DNA of 64,000 bases from Rubrivivax sp. (GTDB taxonomy: Bacteria; Pseudomonadota; Gammaproteobacteria; Burkholderiales; Burkholderiaceae), in assembly GCA_016790225.1 (NCBI GenBank), contig JAEUOZ010000060.1, positions 62,001-126,000 of the forward strand. The letters are read 5' to 3'. Shown one piece after another: positions 35,926 through 45,341 of the stretch. The notes under the pieces are model-generated. The model was not told where the DNA came from and ran no database searches. It saw only the letters and a program-made list of their open reading frames with translations. Every line of letters starts with the position of its first letter. The stretch's first letter is position 1. A program made the position numbers and the translations under genes.

Positions 35926-37052
35926 AAATCGCCCTCGTCCTCGGCACCCGACCGGAGGCCATCAAGATGGCTCCGTTGATACTTGAACTGTTGCGCAATC
36001 GTAGAAAATATCGTACGACAGTTGTCTTGTCGGGTCAGCATGCAGATCTAGTGAAGCCAATTCTGACTTTTTTTGGAATTGAGCATGATGTTGACATTAA
36101 CTTGATGCAACCCAATCAGACTCTGGCATCTCTGACGAGCCGTGGGCTTGAAGAGCTTCATGCTTGTTTGAGTTCGATTGCACCGGATTGGGTGATTGTC
36201 CAAGGTGATACTACGACCGCCATGGCCTCTGCCATGGCAGCGTTTTACTTGAAAATCCGCGTTGCTCACCTGGAAGCCGGACTCCGAACCAATCGCATTG
36301 ATTCGCCGTTTCCCGAAGAATTCAATAGGAGAGTGATTAGCCAGATCGCTTCTCTTCACTGGGCACCAACGCGATTGGCAGCCAGTGCGCTTCGTCGTGA
36401 GGGAATGCCTCTTCCCCACAGCAAGGTCATGATTACGGGCAACAGTGTCATCGATGCGCTCTTGTGGACTGTAGAGAAGCTCCGGCAGGAGCCATACTTG
36501 GATAAGGATGCTGCGCAGGTTACGGAGTTCTTGGAGGCTGATCCCAAGCGACGCTTTGTTCTCGTAACGCTTCATCGTAGGGAAAACTTTGGCACATCAA
36601 TCAAGGCCATTTGCGCAGCAATTCGCACTGTGGCGCGAAAGGACTCCAATACTCTATTTCTGTTGCCCATGCACCCTAATCCGAACGTTCAAACGACCGT
36701 AACCGCTGAGATTGGGTCTGAGCGAAACATTTCGCTGACCAAGCCAAAGGTTTACCCAGAATTTGTTCAACTGCTGGATCTCTGTCATGCGGTGGTGACC
36801 GACAGCGGTGGAGTCCAGGAGGAAGCGCCTGCACTCGGAAAGCCAGTTCTGGTCACTCGTGACACCACTGAGCGCCCTGAAGGGCTAAGGACCGGACTCG
36901 TGACTCTTGCGGGAGTTGTTCGATCAGACATTGAAGCTGCCTTGACGGAGGCGTTGCAAAACAGTCGAAGTCGGAAGACAAGATTGAGGGCAGCCTTTCC
37001 ATATGGCGACGGGAACACTGCCAAGAGGTGTATCGACTCGCTCTACCGGTGA
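35922..37052 (+). CDS. wecB: UDP-N-acetylglucosamine 2-epimerase, non-hydrolysing
   Basis: A 376-residue enzyme making UDP-ManNAc. All marks are present: LGTRPEAIKMAP at 7-18, QGDTTT at 94-99, EAGLRT at 118-123, HRREN at 218-222, TDSGGVQEE at 293-301 and RDTTERPE at 313-320. The ATG at 35922 starts the canonical MKIALVLGTRPE. No wecC-type dehydrogenase is seen, so UDP-ManNAc may be used directly. Coupled to the preceding GT. Confidence 0.95.
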   Translation: MKIALVLGTRPEAIKMAPLILELLRNRRKYRTTVVLSGQHADLVKPILTFFGIEHDVDINLMQPNQTLASLTSRGLEELHACLSSIAPDWVIVQGDTTTAMASAMAAFYLKIRVAHLEAGLRTNRIDSPFPEEFNRRVISQIASLHWAPTRLAASALRREGMPLPHSKVMITGNSVIDALLWTVEKLRQEPYLDKDAAQVTEFLEADPKRRFVLVTLHRRENFGTSIKAICAAIRTVARKDSNTLFLLPMHPNPNVQTTVTAEIGSERNISLTKPKVYPEFVQLLDLCHAVVTDSGGVQEEAPALGKPVLVTRDTTERPEGLRTGLVTLAGVVRSDIEAALTEALQNSRSRKTRLRAAFPYGDGNTAKRCIDSLYR

Positions 37053-37246
37053 GTGCTGCGGAACACGCTCGGTCCATTCTTGCTCTGCGACGGCTATTGA
37101 GACAAACATGAAGCGTCCATTCTCAATCTGCTCCTTGAACTATGTGCTCAGAGGGGAACTCACGACCTCTTCGCAATTGATGTTGACGACCGGCAAATAG
37201 CGCAGTCAGAGACTTCTGAACAGACCGCCTAACTGAGAAGTTTCGT

Positions 37247-38548
37247 GTGCGCAGTTGCTTGATACTCGCTCCCTACTTTCCACCCAGCACTCTGGCTGGT
37301 GTGCACCGGGCGCGCCATCTAGTCAAGCACCTGGGTGCTCATGGCTGGGAGCCCACAGTCATTACCGTCGACGCGCGGCATCACGCCGAAGTGCTCGACC
37401 CGGCCTTGCGCACACTGGTCCCGGCTTCAGCACGCATCGTCGAGACCGGAGCATTGCCGATGGGTTGGACCGCTTGGCTGGGTCTTCGTGGCGAGATCGG
37501 ACTCCGCGGCTGGTTTCACCTCAGGGCGGAGCTCGCTCGACAGATCGAGTCGCTACAGCCCTCTGTCGTACTGATCACAGGCTCTCCCTTCTACCCCATG
37601 CTGCTCTCGCGTTGGATCCAGCGTCGATACGGTGTACCCGTAGTGCTGGATCTCCAGGACCCTTGGGCATCGAAAGAAGGCACCACGCGCAAGCGTTGGA
37701 CCAAGGGCTGGCTCTCGCATCAGCTAGCTGTCGCGCTTGAGCCCCGCGCGCTCTCCGGAGCTACGTGGGTGACATCAGTCTCTGAACGCCAGAACGCGGA
37801 CCTTTGCGAGCGTTACGATTGGCTGGATAGAGATCGCATGAGCGCCATTCCGATCGGCGGGGATCCTGAAGACTTTGCTGCGCTTCGGGTGCAGGGGCGG
37901 CCGGATGGACTAGCAGCGGCCGAGAGCAATGGAGGCGACCTAGCGTTCAGTTATGTCGGCACGGCGCTGCCCCATGCCGCTCCATTGCTGTCATTGCTGT
38001 TCGAGGGCCTTGCCCAGCTTAGGCGGAGTTCGCCCGACGTGGCAGCGCGCATCCGAGTTCGCTTCGTGGGCACCAGCAATCAGCCGGGCCACAGCACCGA
38101 CTATCGCGTAAGGCACCTGGCAGAGGCCGCCGGCGTCGCTGACTTGGTTAGTGAGCAACCTGGCCGCGTCGGGTTCCTCGATGCGTTGCGTATCCTGGCT
38201 ACCTCTCATGCGGTGCTGATGATCGGCTCCGACGAGCCGCACTACACCGCATCCAAGATCTACCCTGGCCTGATGTCGGGGCGACCGTTCTTCTCGCTCT
38301 ACCACGAAGCCAGCAGTGCTCATGCGATCCTGAGTTTGGCTGGCGGGGGCATCTCCATCGCATTCAGAGGCAGTTCGAGCAATGGCGCCACGGTAACCGA
38401 GATAGCGCAAGCCCTGCGCAGGATCGCGATTCAACCAGAGACGCTCGGTACCAGGAACACTGGTTCATTTGCGAACTACACAGCAACAGCAGTCGCTGGC
38501 CAATTTGCCGCTGTGTTCGACAAGATAACCAAAGTGAACGCGCTGTGA
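37247..38548 (+). CDS. Glycosyltransferase family 4-like
   Basis: A 433-residue GT-B protein. LILAPYFPPSTLAGVHRARH matches the WbuB/FnlA-neighbour type of GT4 N-terminus, and VVLDLQDPWA lies in the inter-domain cleft. The donor domain is divergent: SYVGTALPHAAP and YTASKIYPGLMSGRPFF. GTG start with GAGAAG upstream. GTGA overlap with the next gene. Higher GC than its flanks. Confidence 0.8.
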   Translation: MRSCLILAPYFPPSTLAGVHRARHLVKHLGAHGWEPTVITVDARHHAEVLDPALRTLVPASARIVETGALPMGWTAWLGLRGEIGLRGWFHLRAELARQIESLQPSVVLITGSPFYPMLLSRWIQRRYGVPVVLDLQDPWASKEGTTRKRWTKGWLSHQLAVALEPRALSGATWVTSVSERQNADLCERYDWLDRDRMSAIPIGGDPEDFAALRVQGRPDGLAAAESNGGDLAFSYVGTALPHAAPLLSLLFEGLAQLRRSSPDVAARIRVRFVGTSNQPGHSTDYRVRHLAEAAGVADLVSEQPGRVGFLDALRILATSHAVLMIGSDEPHYTASKIYPGLMSGRPFFSLYHEASSAHAILSLAGGGISIAFRGSSSNGATVTEIAQALRRIAIQPETLGTRNTGSFANYTATAVAGQFAAVFDKITKVNAL

Positions 38549-39723
38549 TTCGTATCCTTGCGCCTGTGGAATCCCGTGCCTTCTTTGGCGCAGAACGGGC
38601 AAACATTGACCTCCTCTGGCGCTTGCAGCAACGTGGCGCAAGTGTCAGTTGCCTTGTTCGAGCAGAGGACTGGCCAGAAAACCTGAGAGTTCGTAGAGTA
38701 TTGGAAGATCGCAAGATCTCATGGCAAAGGTCAGTCTTCCCAGAGTACCCGTCAAGTCGCTATTGGAAGTATTGGCCAAAGGTTCTTTCACAATTGCCCT
38801 TTCGTTACCTCAGTCTAAATAAGCTCGCGACAGCCATCATTCAGCGAGACTCGATCACCCATCTTCACTTATTCAATCCTATTCAAGCTGCCAACTTGTA
38901 CGCAACGATTGAAAGGACGCGGGTATCCGTCATCTACCGGTGTGGCGACTCACCAGCTACACACAATACTTTCTATAGGGCAATCTGGACATGGCTTCAA
39001 CGCCGAGTTGACCATGTGGTTACCGAGAGCAATTTCATTCGGAATAAGGTATTGTCTTTAGGATTTCCCGCGGAGCGAGTTCATCTCATCAGAACACCCC
39101 CTCCAGTCAGAGTCATTAAAAGTCCGTTCCAGCCCCTTGATATCGGATTGAATGAAGTTAACAAACGCCGAAATATGGTTTTCGGTTATGTAGGGCAGAT
39201 TTCAGAAGCCAAAGGCGTACCACTCTTGCTTGCGTCCTTCAGGAAGGTTCTTGAAGAAATATCCGATGTGCGCCTCTTGCTTGCTGGCCCGATAACCGAT
39301 CCGTATTCTAAAGGGCTGGAGAATGAAGTATCGCGCTGGGCTTCACCTCAGCAAGTTGAATTTCTGGGGGAAATCGAAGATGTGCCCGGCTTCTTGTCGG
39401 CCTGTGATGTCCATGTCGCCCCATCCATTCGCCCAGAGTCTTACGGAATCGTCGCAATCGAAGCAAAATCGGAGGGTGTCCCATCTGTTGTGTTTTCTGA
39501 GGGTGGACTAGGAGAGCTTGTGACGCACGGCGTTGACGGCATAGTCGTTGAACAGAAGCGCCCCGAAAGTCTGGCAACAGCAATGCTGGAGTACATCAAG
39601 AATCCAGGACTCGTGTCACAGCACGGGCGAAGCGCTCAGGCCTCAATTCAAGGCCATCTGCAAGTCCATCGTCATGACGATCTTTGGTGGCAACTTTACA
39701 CCAGCAATTCAGGGTCGGGATAG
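38545..39723 (+). CDS. Glycosyltransferase family 4
   Basis: A 392-residue GT-B protein. The N-terminal FGAERANIDLLWRL, MVFGYVGQISEAKGVPLLL at the domain border, and ESYGIVAIEAKSEGVPSVVF (EX7E) are visible. It starts at a GTG overlapping the previous stop. It marks the right end of the AT-richer part of the locus; the next gene at 39827 is high-GC again. Confidence 0.88.
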   Translation: MIRILAPVESRAFFGAERANIDLLWRLQQRGASVSCLVRAEDWPENLRVRRVLEDRKISWQRSVFPEYPSSRYWKYWPKVLSQLPFRYLSLNKLATAIIQRDSITHLHLFNPIQAANLYATIERTRVSVIYRCGDSPATHNTFYRAIWTWLQRRVDHVVTESNFIRNKVLSLGFPAERVHLIRTPPPVRVIKSPFQPLDIGLNEVNKRRNMVFGYVGQISEAKGVPLLLASFRKVLEEISDVRLLLAGPITDPYSKGLENEVSRWASPQQVEFLGEIEDVPGFLSACDVHVAPSIRPESYGIVAIEAKSEGVPSVVFSEGGLGELVTHGVDGIVVEQKRPESLATAMLEYIKNPGLVSQHGRSAQASIQGHLQVHRHDDLWWQLYTSNSGSG

Positions 39724-39826
39724 ATATGATCAAGCCGCTTCTACTGCGTTCTTCATTGTCAAAGCAGGAGACTCTCGCTCGAGTTGACGATCGAGTCGAC
39801 TCGTCGTACCTTGCTTAAATGAATCA

Positions 39827-41011
39827 ATGCGCCTGGCAATCATCGCTTCCCATCCTGTTCAATACTATGCTCCCCTGTACAGGGAACTGGCGCATCACTT
39901 GGACCTCACGGTTTACTATGCCCACCGCGACACTGCGGCTGATCAAGCCCGCGCCGGCTTCGGCCAGGGGTTTGCATGGGATGTCGACTTGCTCTCGGGC
40001 TACCAGCACCTCTTCCTGCAGAACGTGGCGCGTCAGCCGGGCCTGGGCCGCTTTGCCGGGGTGGATACGCCCGGCATTCAGGCCGAGCTGAGGGCAGGCC
40101 GCTTCGATGCAGTGCTGGTGATGGGCTGGTACCTGAAGTGCTTTCTGCAGGCCGTGTATGCCGCCAAGCGTGCGGGCCTGCCGACCTTGGTGCGTGGCGA
40201 CAGCCAGTTGGACACTCCCCGCTCCCGCCTGAAGCGTGTAGCCAAGGAGTGGCTGTATCCACCCTTTCTGCGCCTGTTCGATGGCGCGCTGGTCGTGGGG
40301 CAACGCAACCGCGCCTACTGGCAGCACTACCGGTATCCGGCAGCGCAGATGTTTGCTTCGCCACATTGCGTGGATACCGAGTGGTTCGCCGCACGTGCCA
40401 CGGCCGAAGCCCGGCTTGGCTTGCGGGCCAGGTTAGGGGTGCCCGCCGCGACACCGCTGGTGCTGTTTGCCGGCAAACTCGTGGAATTCAAGCGGCCGCT
40501 GGATGTTGTCCATGCCAGCGCGATCACCCGGCGCAATGGTTTGGCCGTGGAAGTGCTGGTCGCGGGCTCAGGCCCGCTGAAAGACGCCATGCAGCGCGAG
40601 GCCGCCAGACTTCAGGTACCCATGCACATGCTCGGCTTTTGCAACCAGACGGAGATGCCAGCAGCCTATGCCGCCGCTGACATCTTGGTCCTGCCTTCGA
40701 CAGGCCGGGAAACCTGGGGGCTGGTCGCCAACGAGGCACTCGCATGTGGAACGCGTGTATTGCTTTCCGATGCCGTCGGCTGTGCGGCGGACTTGACGGC
40801 CTTCCCGGGTGCGGCAAAGGCGTATCCGGTGGGCAACATGGAACAGCTGGCATGGCTGATGGCCGCCACGCTTCGTGAGCCAGTCAACCCGGCGGCCATC
40901 GCCAGCTGCACGGCGGCACATTCGCTTCAGGCAGCAGCCAGCGGCATCGTGGAGGCTGTTTCCGCGCTCACACAGCCGGGCCGCCGCAGCCCCGTGGAAG
41001 GCACGCGCTGA
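39827..41011 (+). CDS. Glycosyltransferase family 4
   Basis: A 394-residue GT-B protein. It begins RLAIIASHPVQYYAPLYREL. The middle has VLFAGKLVEFKRPLDVV, and ETWGLVANEALACGTRVLL has both EX7E glutamates. High GC compared with the genes to its left, after a 103-bp gap. Its stop and the next start share one base (TGATG), so it is coupled to the Wzy-like gene. Confidence 0.9.
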   Translation: MRLAIIASHPVQYYAPLYRELAHHLDLTVYYAHRDTAADQARAGFGQGFAWDVDLLSGYQHLFLQNVARQPGLGRFAGVDTPGIQAELRAGRFDAVLVMGWYLKCFLQAVYAAKRAGLPTLVRGDSQLDTPRSRLKRVAKEWLYPPFLRLFDGALVVGQRNRAYWQHYRYPAAQMFASPHCVDTEWFAARATAEARLGLRARLGVPAATPLVLFAGKLVEFKRPLDVVHASAITRRNGLAVEVLVAGSGPLKDAMQREAARLQVPMHMLGFCNQTEMPAAYAAADILVLPSTGRETWGLVANEALACGTRVLLSDAVGCAADLTAFPGAAKAYPVGNMEQLAWLMAATLREPVNPAAIASCTAAHSLQAAASGIVEAVSALTQPGRRSPVEGTR

Positions 41012-42483
41012 TGCTGGCACTTCAAGTCCAGACCAAACCGCAGGTGCTCTTTCCGGCGGGTGCCGTGGCTGCGCTGCTGTTCCTGGCCTTTGGCTGGGGC
41101 CCCAACATGGCGCTGGTGGGGTTTGCGGTGTTGGTGCTGTTCATGGGCATCCTGCTGCTCTGGCGCCCGGGTGAGCCGCCCGTGATGCTGCTGATCTTTG
41201 CGCTGCAATGGCTGCAGGCCAGCACCAAGGCCATCAACGCCAATCTGCAGGGCTTGCCCATCAATTCCTTTTCCACCTTTGGCGGAAACGTTGAGTTGTC
41301 CAGCTATCTCTCGCTGCTGGGCCTGCTGCTCTTTGCGCTGGGCATGAACTGGGGCTCGGGCGCCTGGCGCCCAGAACTCCACCAGCACAACCGCTACAGG
41401 GCCCTGTCTACGGCAAGCCACATCTGGTTTGCCTATTACGCGTTGGCGCTGATGGTTTCGGTGGTGGCAGAGGCGCTGGCAGGCGCGATCCCGGGTCTTT
41501 CCCAGCCGCTGCTGGCGCTGGCCCATTTGCGCTGGGCATTTTATTTCATGCTCACCTTTGCGGCATTCTCCCAACCCTGGAATACGCGCCACTTCTGGTT
41601 GATTGCGGCCTTGATCGAGTTTGCGATGGGCATTGGCGGTTATTTCTCCGACTTCAAGTCCGTCTTTCTGTATTCTGCGCTGGGCATTACAGCCGCCGGT
41701 GTGCGCTTGAGCCTCGCACGCATTGCCACGTTGGCTGTGGCCATTGGCCTTACCATCTACACCGCCCTGCTGTGGACAGCCGTCAAGGGAGACTACAGAC
41801 ACTACGTCAGCGGTGGCGAGGCTGCTCAGATCGTCACGGTTGACTATGTCGAGCGCATCAGTTACTTGGGAAATCTGGTTTCCAAGGTGGATGGTCCGGT
41901 GATGTCAGATGCAGTTGATAAACTGCTGAGTCGCCTAGCCTATGTTGAATTCTTTGGCGCAGCTATTGATTATGTTCCACGAAATATTGATCACACCCGG
42001 GGTGAGATATGGTGGGATGCAGTCAAGCGCCCCTTCATGCCTCGCGTTCTTTTTCCAAGTAAGTCGGAAATTCACGATTCCGAACGCACGGCCATCTTTA
42101 CAGGAATTGAAGTCTCCGGAGCCGACAGAGGCACCTCCATCAGTATCGGATATATGGGCGAAAGCTATATTGACTTCGGCTTCGTCGGCATGATGGCACC
42201 CGTTCTCGTGCTGGGCTACCTGCTTGGTCGCATCTACCGTTGGTTGACCTTGTCGAGTTCCCTCCGGGGGCTCTTGGGTACCGGTCTGGCTTGCTCCAGC
42301 CTGATGGCCTTCTCATACATGGAAAGCAGCATCACCAAGGTCTTTGGCGGTTTTGTCGCAACTTTGCTGGTGATCTGGGTGTTCAGCTGGATGATCGCGC
42401 CGCGGTATCTGGGGTGGCTCTTGATTCGCGAAGAAGCTGCGCAGCCGGTGGCAGCCCCGCGCGCGCCGGCGCACCTGGGTTGA
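41011..42483 (+). CDS. Wzy-like oligosaccharide repeat polymerase
   Basis: A 490-residue protein with about ten to twelve hydrophobic helices and a large periplasmic loop in the C-terminal half (about 265-385, ending in GTSISIGYMGESYIDFG). The topology and the FGFVGMMAPVLVLGYLLG helix after the loop are typical of O-antigen polymerase-type proteins. It lacks family-wide sequence motifs, so the call is structural. Coupled to the preceding GT4. Confidence 0.65.
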   Translation: MLALQVQTKPQVLFPAGAVAALLFLAFGWGPNMALVGFAVLVLFMGILLLWRPGEPPVMLLIFALQWLQASTKAINANLQGLPINSFSTFGGNVELSSYLSLLGLLLFALGMNWGSGAWRPELHQHNRYRALSTASHIWFAYYALALMVSVVAEALAGAIPGLSQPLLALAHLRWAFYFMLTFAAFSQPWNTRHFWLIAALIEFAMGIGGYFSDFKSVFLYSALGITAAGVRLSLARIATLAVAIGLTIYTALLWTAVKGDYRHYVSGGEAAQIVTVDYVERISYLGNLVSKVDGPVMSDAVDKLLSRLAYVEFFGAAIDYVPRNIDHTRGEIWWDAVKRPFMPRVLFPSKSEIHDSERTAIFTGIEVSGADRGTSISIGYMGESYIDFGFVGMMAPVLVLGYLLGRIYRWLTLSSSLRGLLGTGLACSSLMAFSYMESSITKVFGGFVATLLVIWVFSWMIAPRYLGWLLIREEAAQPVAAPRAPAHLG

Positions 42484-42510
42484 TCGTGCCGCGCTGAGAC
42501 CGGCTCGCTG

Positions 42511-43737
42511 TTGAGAATCCTGCACGTCATTCCCTCGATTGCCGCCTCATCGGGTGGCCCCGCACGGGCACTCGCCATGATGATGGAAGCCTGCCGAGAC
42601 CTGGGGTTGGACGTCTCCGTCGCGACGACAGATGACAACGGCCCAGGCCTGAGATTCGGCCCTTCCACGGTACCAGCGCCCTTTGATGGTTTGGCGAACA
42701 ACCTGCCGGCAGAGCATGGCCAAGGCCGATCTCGGGGCGATGCCCGGTCTACCTTGCAGGTATTCCCCAAACAATCGGAGTTCTACAAGGTCTCGCTCCC
42801 GCTGTGGCGCTGGCTCCACCACCACGTCAACGAGTTTGATCTCTTGCACATCCACGCGATGTTCAGCTTTTCCACCATCGCGGCCTCACGCGCGGCTCGC
42901 CGTGCCGGGGTGCCCTATGTCATCCGGCCCCTGGGCACGCTCAATCGGTATGGCATGACACAACGGCGTCAGTGGCTCAAGCAGCGCTCACTGGCCTGGT
43001 TCGATGGCCCAGCGCTGGAAGCGGCGGCGGTGGTGCACTTTACGGCGCAGGCTGAATACGATGAAGCGCGTGAGCTGAATATCCGGTTTCCCCGCACGGC
43101 GATACTGCCCTTGGCCGTAGAACCAGAGGCCCAGCTTGATCGTGCTGCATTTGATGCCACCTTTCCTGAGCTGCGGGGTGAGCCGTTTGTCTTGTTCCTC
43201 TCGCGCATCGATCCCAAGAAGAATATTGAATCCTTGCTGCACGCCATGGCATCTGGCCTGCCTGCGCATCCCGCGCTGCGCCTGATGATCGCAGGCGATG
43301 GATCGGCGGATTACGTCAGTTCGCTCAAGCAGTTGGCAACCCAGCTTCAGCTTTCTGACCGCATCACCTGGGCCGGTTTTCTGGGCGGCAGCCTGAAGGC
43401 CACCGCCTTGCACGCCGCATCGCTGTTTGTGCTGCCTTCGCATTCTGAAAACTTCGGCATCGCTGCGGCAGAGGCCCTGCTGGCCGGATTGCCCTCTGTC
43501 TTGGGCAAGGGCATCGCCATCGCCGATGAGGTTCAGGCAGCGGGCGCGGGTATCGCCACGGCTCCGGACCCGGCTTCCGTGGCGGCGGCCATGGCCTGCT
43601 TTCTGGATGATCCCGCCCGCGCCGCGGCCTGTGGTGCCGCAGCCCGCGCCTTTGCCCAGCGCGAATACTCCAAGGCCGCCATGGGCCAGCGCCTGCACGA
43701 TCTGTATCGCAGCATCCTGGGCCCGGCACACGCATGA
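42511..43737 (+). CDS. Glycosyltransferase family 4
   Basis: A 408-residue GT-B protein from a TTG start. RILHVIPSIAASSGGPARAL is typical of this GT4 group, with IRPLGTLNRYGM in the N-domain. FVLFLSRIDPKKNIESLLHA and ENFGIAAAEALLAG (EX7E) follow. Stop overlaps the acetyltransferase start (ATGA). Confidence 0.9.
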   Translation: MRILHVIPSIAASSGGPARALAMMMEACRDLGLDVSVATTDDNGPGLRFGPSTVPAPFDGLANNLPAEHGQGRSRGDARSTLQVFPKQSEFYKVSLPLWRWLHHHVNEFDLLHIHAMFSFSTIAASRAARRAGVPYVIRPLGTLNRYGMTQRRQWLKQRSLAWFDGPALEAAAVVHFTAQAEYDEARELNIRFPRTAILPLAVEPEAQLDRAAFDATFPELRGEPFVLFLSRIDPKKNIESLLHAMASGLPAHPALRLMIAGDGSADYVSSLKQLATQLQLSDRITWAGFLGGSLKATALHAASLFVLPSHSENFGIAAAEALLAGLPSVLGKGIAIADEVQAAGAGIATAPDPASVAAAMACFLDDPARAAACGAAARAFAQREYSKAAMGQRLHDLYRSILGPAHA

Positions 43738-44345
43738 CCCGTGGCCAGCCTGAAGCTCAATCCGCCGCGCCGCAGCTAGACGTAGACGCCTGCCGCAACC
43801 TGCGCCCCTACACGCGCAAGGAATACATCGCCCGCGTCCTGTGGGCACTGGCCGGCCCGCTGTTCCGCTTCAGCCCCCGGCCGTTGTTTGGCTGGCGGCG
43901 GTTTCTGTTGCGCTGCTTCGGCGCCCGCGTCGGCGCCCAGGCCCATGTCTACCCCAGCACGCGCATCTACCTGCCCTGGCGGCTGAGCCTGGGCGCGCAG
44001 GCCAGCATCGGCGAATGGGCCCTGGTCTACAACCTGGGTGAGGTCGTGATCGGCGATCGCGCCACGGTCTCGCACCGCGCGCACCTGTGCGCCGGCACCC
44101 ACGATCACACGAGCCCGGAGCTGCCCTTGATCCGCGCGCGCATCGAGATCGGGCCCCAGGCCTGGGTCTGCGCCGATGCCTTGGTGGGCCCCGGCGTCAC
44201 CGTGGGGGCCGGCGCCATCGTCGGCGCAGCTGCCGTGGCAGTGCGCGATGTGCCGGCCTGGACCATCGTCGCCGGCAACCCAGCGCGGCCCATCAAGCAG
44301 CGGGTCTTGAGGGCCCCCTCCCCTGCCGCGAGCCGCACACCATGA
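43734..44345 (+). CDS. Hexapeptide-repeat acetyltransferase (WcaF-like)
   Basis: A 203-residue left-handed beta-helix protein. The repeat region runs from FGARVGAQAHVYPSTRI (about 63) to IVGAAAVAVRDVP. LCAGTHDHTSPELPL contains the catalytic histidine of LbH acyltransferases, and VAGNPARPIKQR is the typical C-terminal end. Probably O-acetylates a sugar of the EPS. Coupled on both sides by ATGA overlaps. Confidence 0.92.
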   Translation: MTRGQPEAQSAAPQLDVDACRNLRPYTRKEYIARVLWALAGPLFRFSPRPLFGWRRFLLRCFGARVGAQAHVYPSTRIYLPWRLSLGAQASIGEWALVYNLGEVVIGDRATVSHRAHLCAGTHDHTSPELPLIRARIEIGPQAWVCADALVGPGVTVGAGAIVGAAAVAVRDVPAWTIVAGNPARPIKQRVLRAPSPAASRTP

Positions 44346-45256
44346 ATTCACCTTCGGCCAAGCTGTCGATCACCGTGCTGCTGGCGGTCAAGAACGAGGC
44401 CAGCAACCTGCCCAAGTGCCTGGCGGCACTGCACCCTGCGCAGCGTGTCCTGGTGATCGATTCGCACAGCACGGATCTCACGCCCGACATCGCTACCCAG
44501 TGGGGCGCCGAGGTCCACCAGTTCAGCTATGCCGGCGGCTACCCCAAGAAGCGGCAGTGGGCGCTGGATCAGATCCCGATCCATACCGATTGGGTCTTCT
44601 TCCTCGATGCCGATGAGGTGGTGCCGCAAGCGCTGTGGCAGGAGATCGAAGCCGCCATCACCGGCCCGAAGCCCGAAGACGGCTACATGATCGTCAAGGG
44701 CTTCCACTTCCTCGGTCGCCCCATGCGCTACGGTGGGTTTTCACATGCTGCGGTGCTGCTGGTGCGCAACGGCAAGGGGCGCTTCGAGCACCTGTTCGAT
44801 GACCTGGCGGATGGCCTGGACATGGAGATCCACGAGCGCGTGATCGTGGACGGTTCCGTCGGCAGCCTGGCGACACCCGTGATCCACGAAGACTTCAAGG
44901 GTCTTGAGGCCTACATCACGCGGCACAACAAATACTCCACCTGGGAAGCGAGGCTGCGCCACCGTTTTCTGACCACGGGCGTCTACGGCCAATCCACCAT
45001 CACGCCGCGTCTGTTTGGCAACGGGCAGGAGCGCCGCCGGTGGATGAAGGCGGTCATCATCCGCCTGCCCATCGAGCCCTGGCTCTGGTTCCTCTACCAC
45101 TACATCCTGCGCATGGGCTTTCTGGAGGGGCACGCGGGCCTGATTGCCAGCCGCATCCGCGCCAGCTACATCCAGCAGACCCGCGCCAAGATCTTTGAGC
45201 TGGAGCTGGGGCTGCAGTCGCGCCGCGCCGCGCAGGCGGAACGCGCCAGGGTCTAG
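44342..45256 (+). CDS. Glycosyltransferase family 2 (WaaE/KdtX-like)
   Basis: A 304-residue GT-A enzyme. ITVLLAVKNEASNLPKCLAAL, VLVIDSHSTDLT, FFLDADEVVP as the DXD site and a C-terminal RMGFLEGHAGL are visible. The last motif is shared with lipopolysaccharide core and EPS GT2 enzymes ending in an amphipathic membrane-binding helix. Last gene of the long operon, converging with wza. Confidence 0.9.
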   Translation: MNSPSAKLSITVLLAVKNEASNLPKCLAALHPAQRVLVIDSHSTDLTPDIATQWGAEVHQFSYAGGYPKKRQWALDQIPIHTDWVFFLDADEVVPQALWQEIEAAITGPKPEDGYMIVKGFHFLGRPMRYGGFSHAAVLLVRNGKGRFEHLFDDLADGLDMEIHERVIVDGSVGSLATPVIHEDFKGLEAYITRHNKYSTWEARLRHRFLTTGVYGQSTITPRLFGNGQERRRWMKAVIIRLPIEPWLWFLYHYILRMGFLEGHAGLIASRIRASYIQQTRAKIFELELGLQSRRAAQAERARV

Positions 45257-45341
45257 CACAGCAGCCCACTGGCGCCGCAGTCCACTGGGGCCGCAACAGG
45301 GCGTCCCTTCGACGGCGCGCGCCTTCAGCGCGCTATCGCGA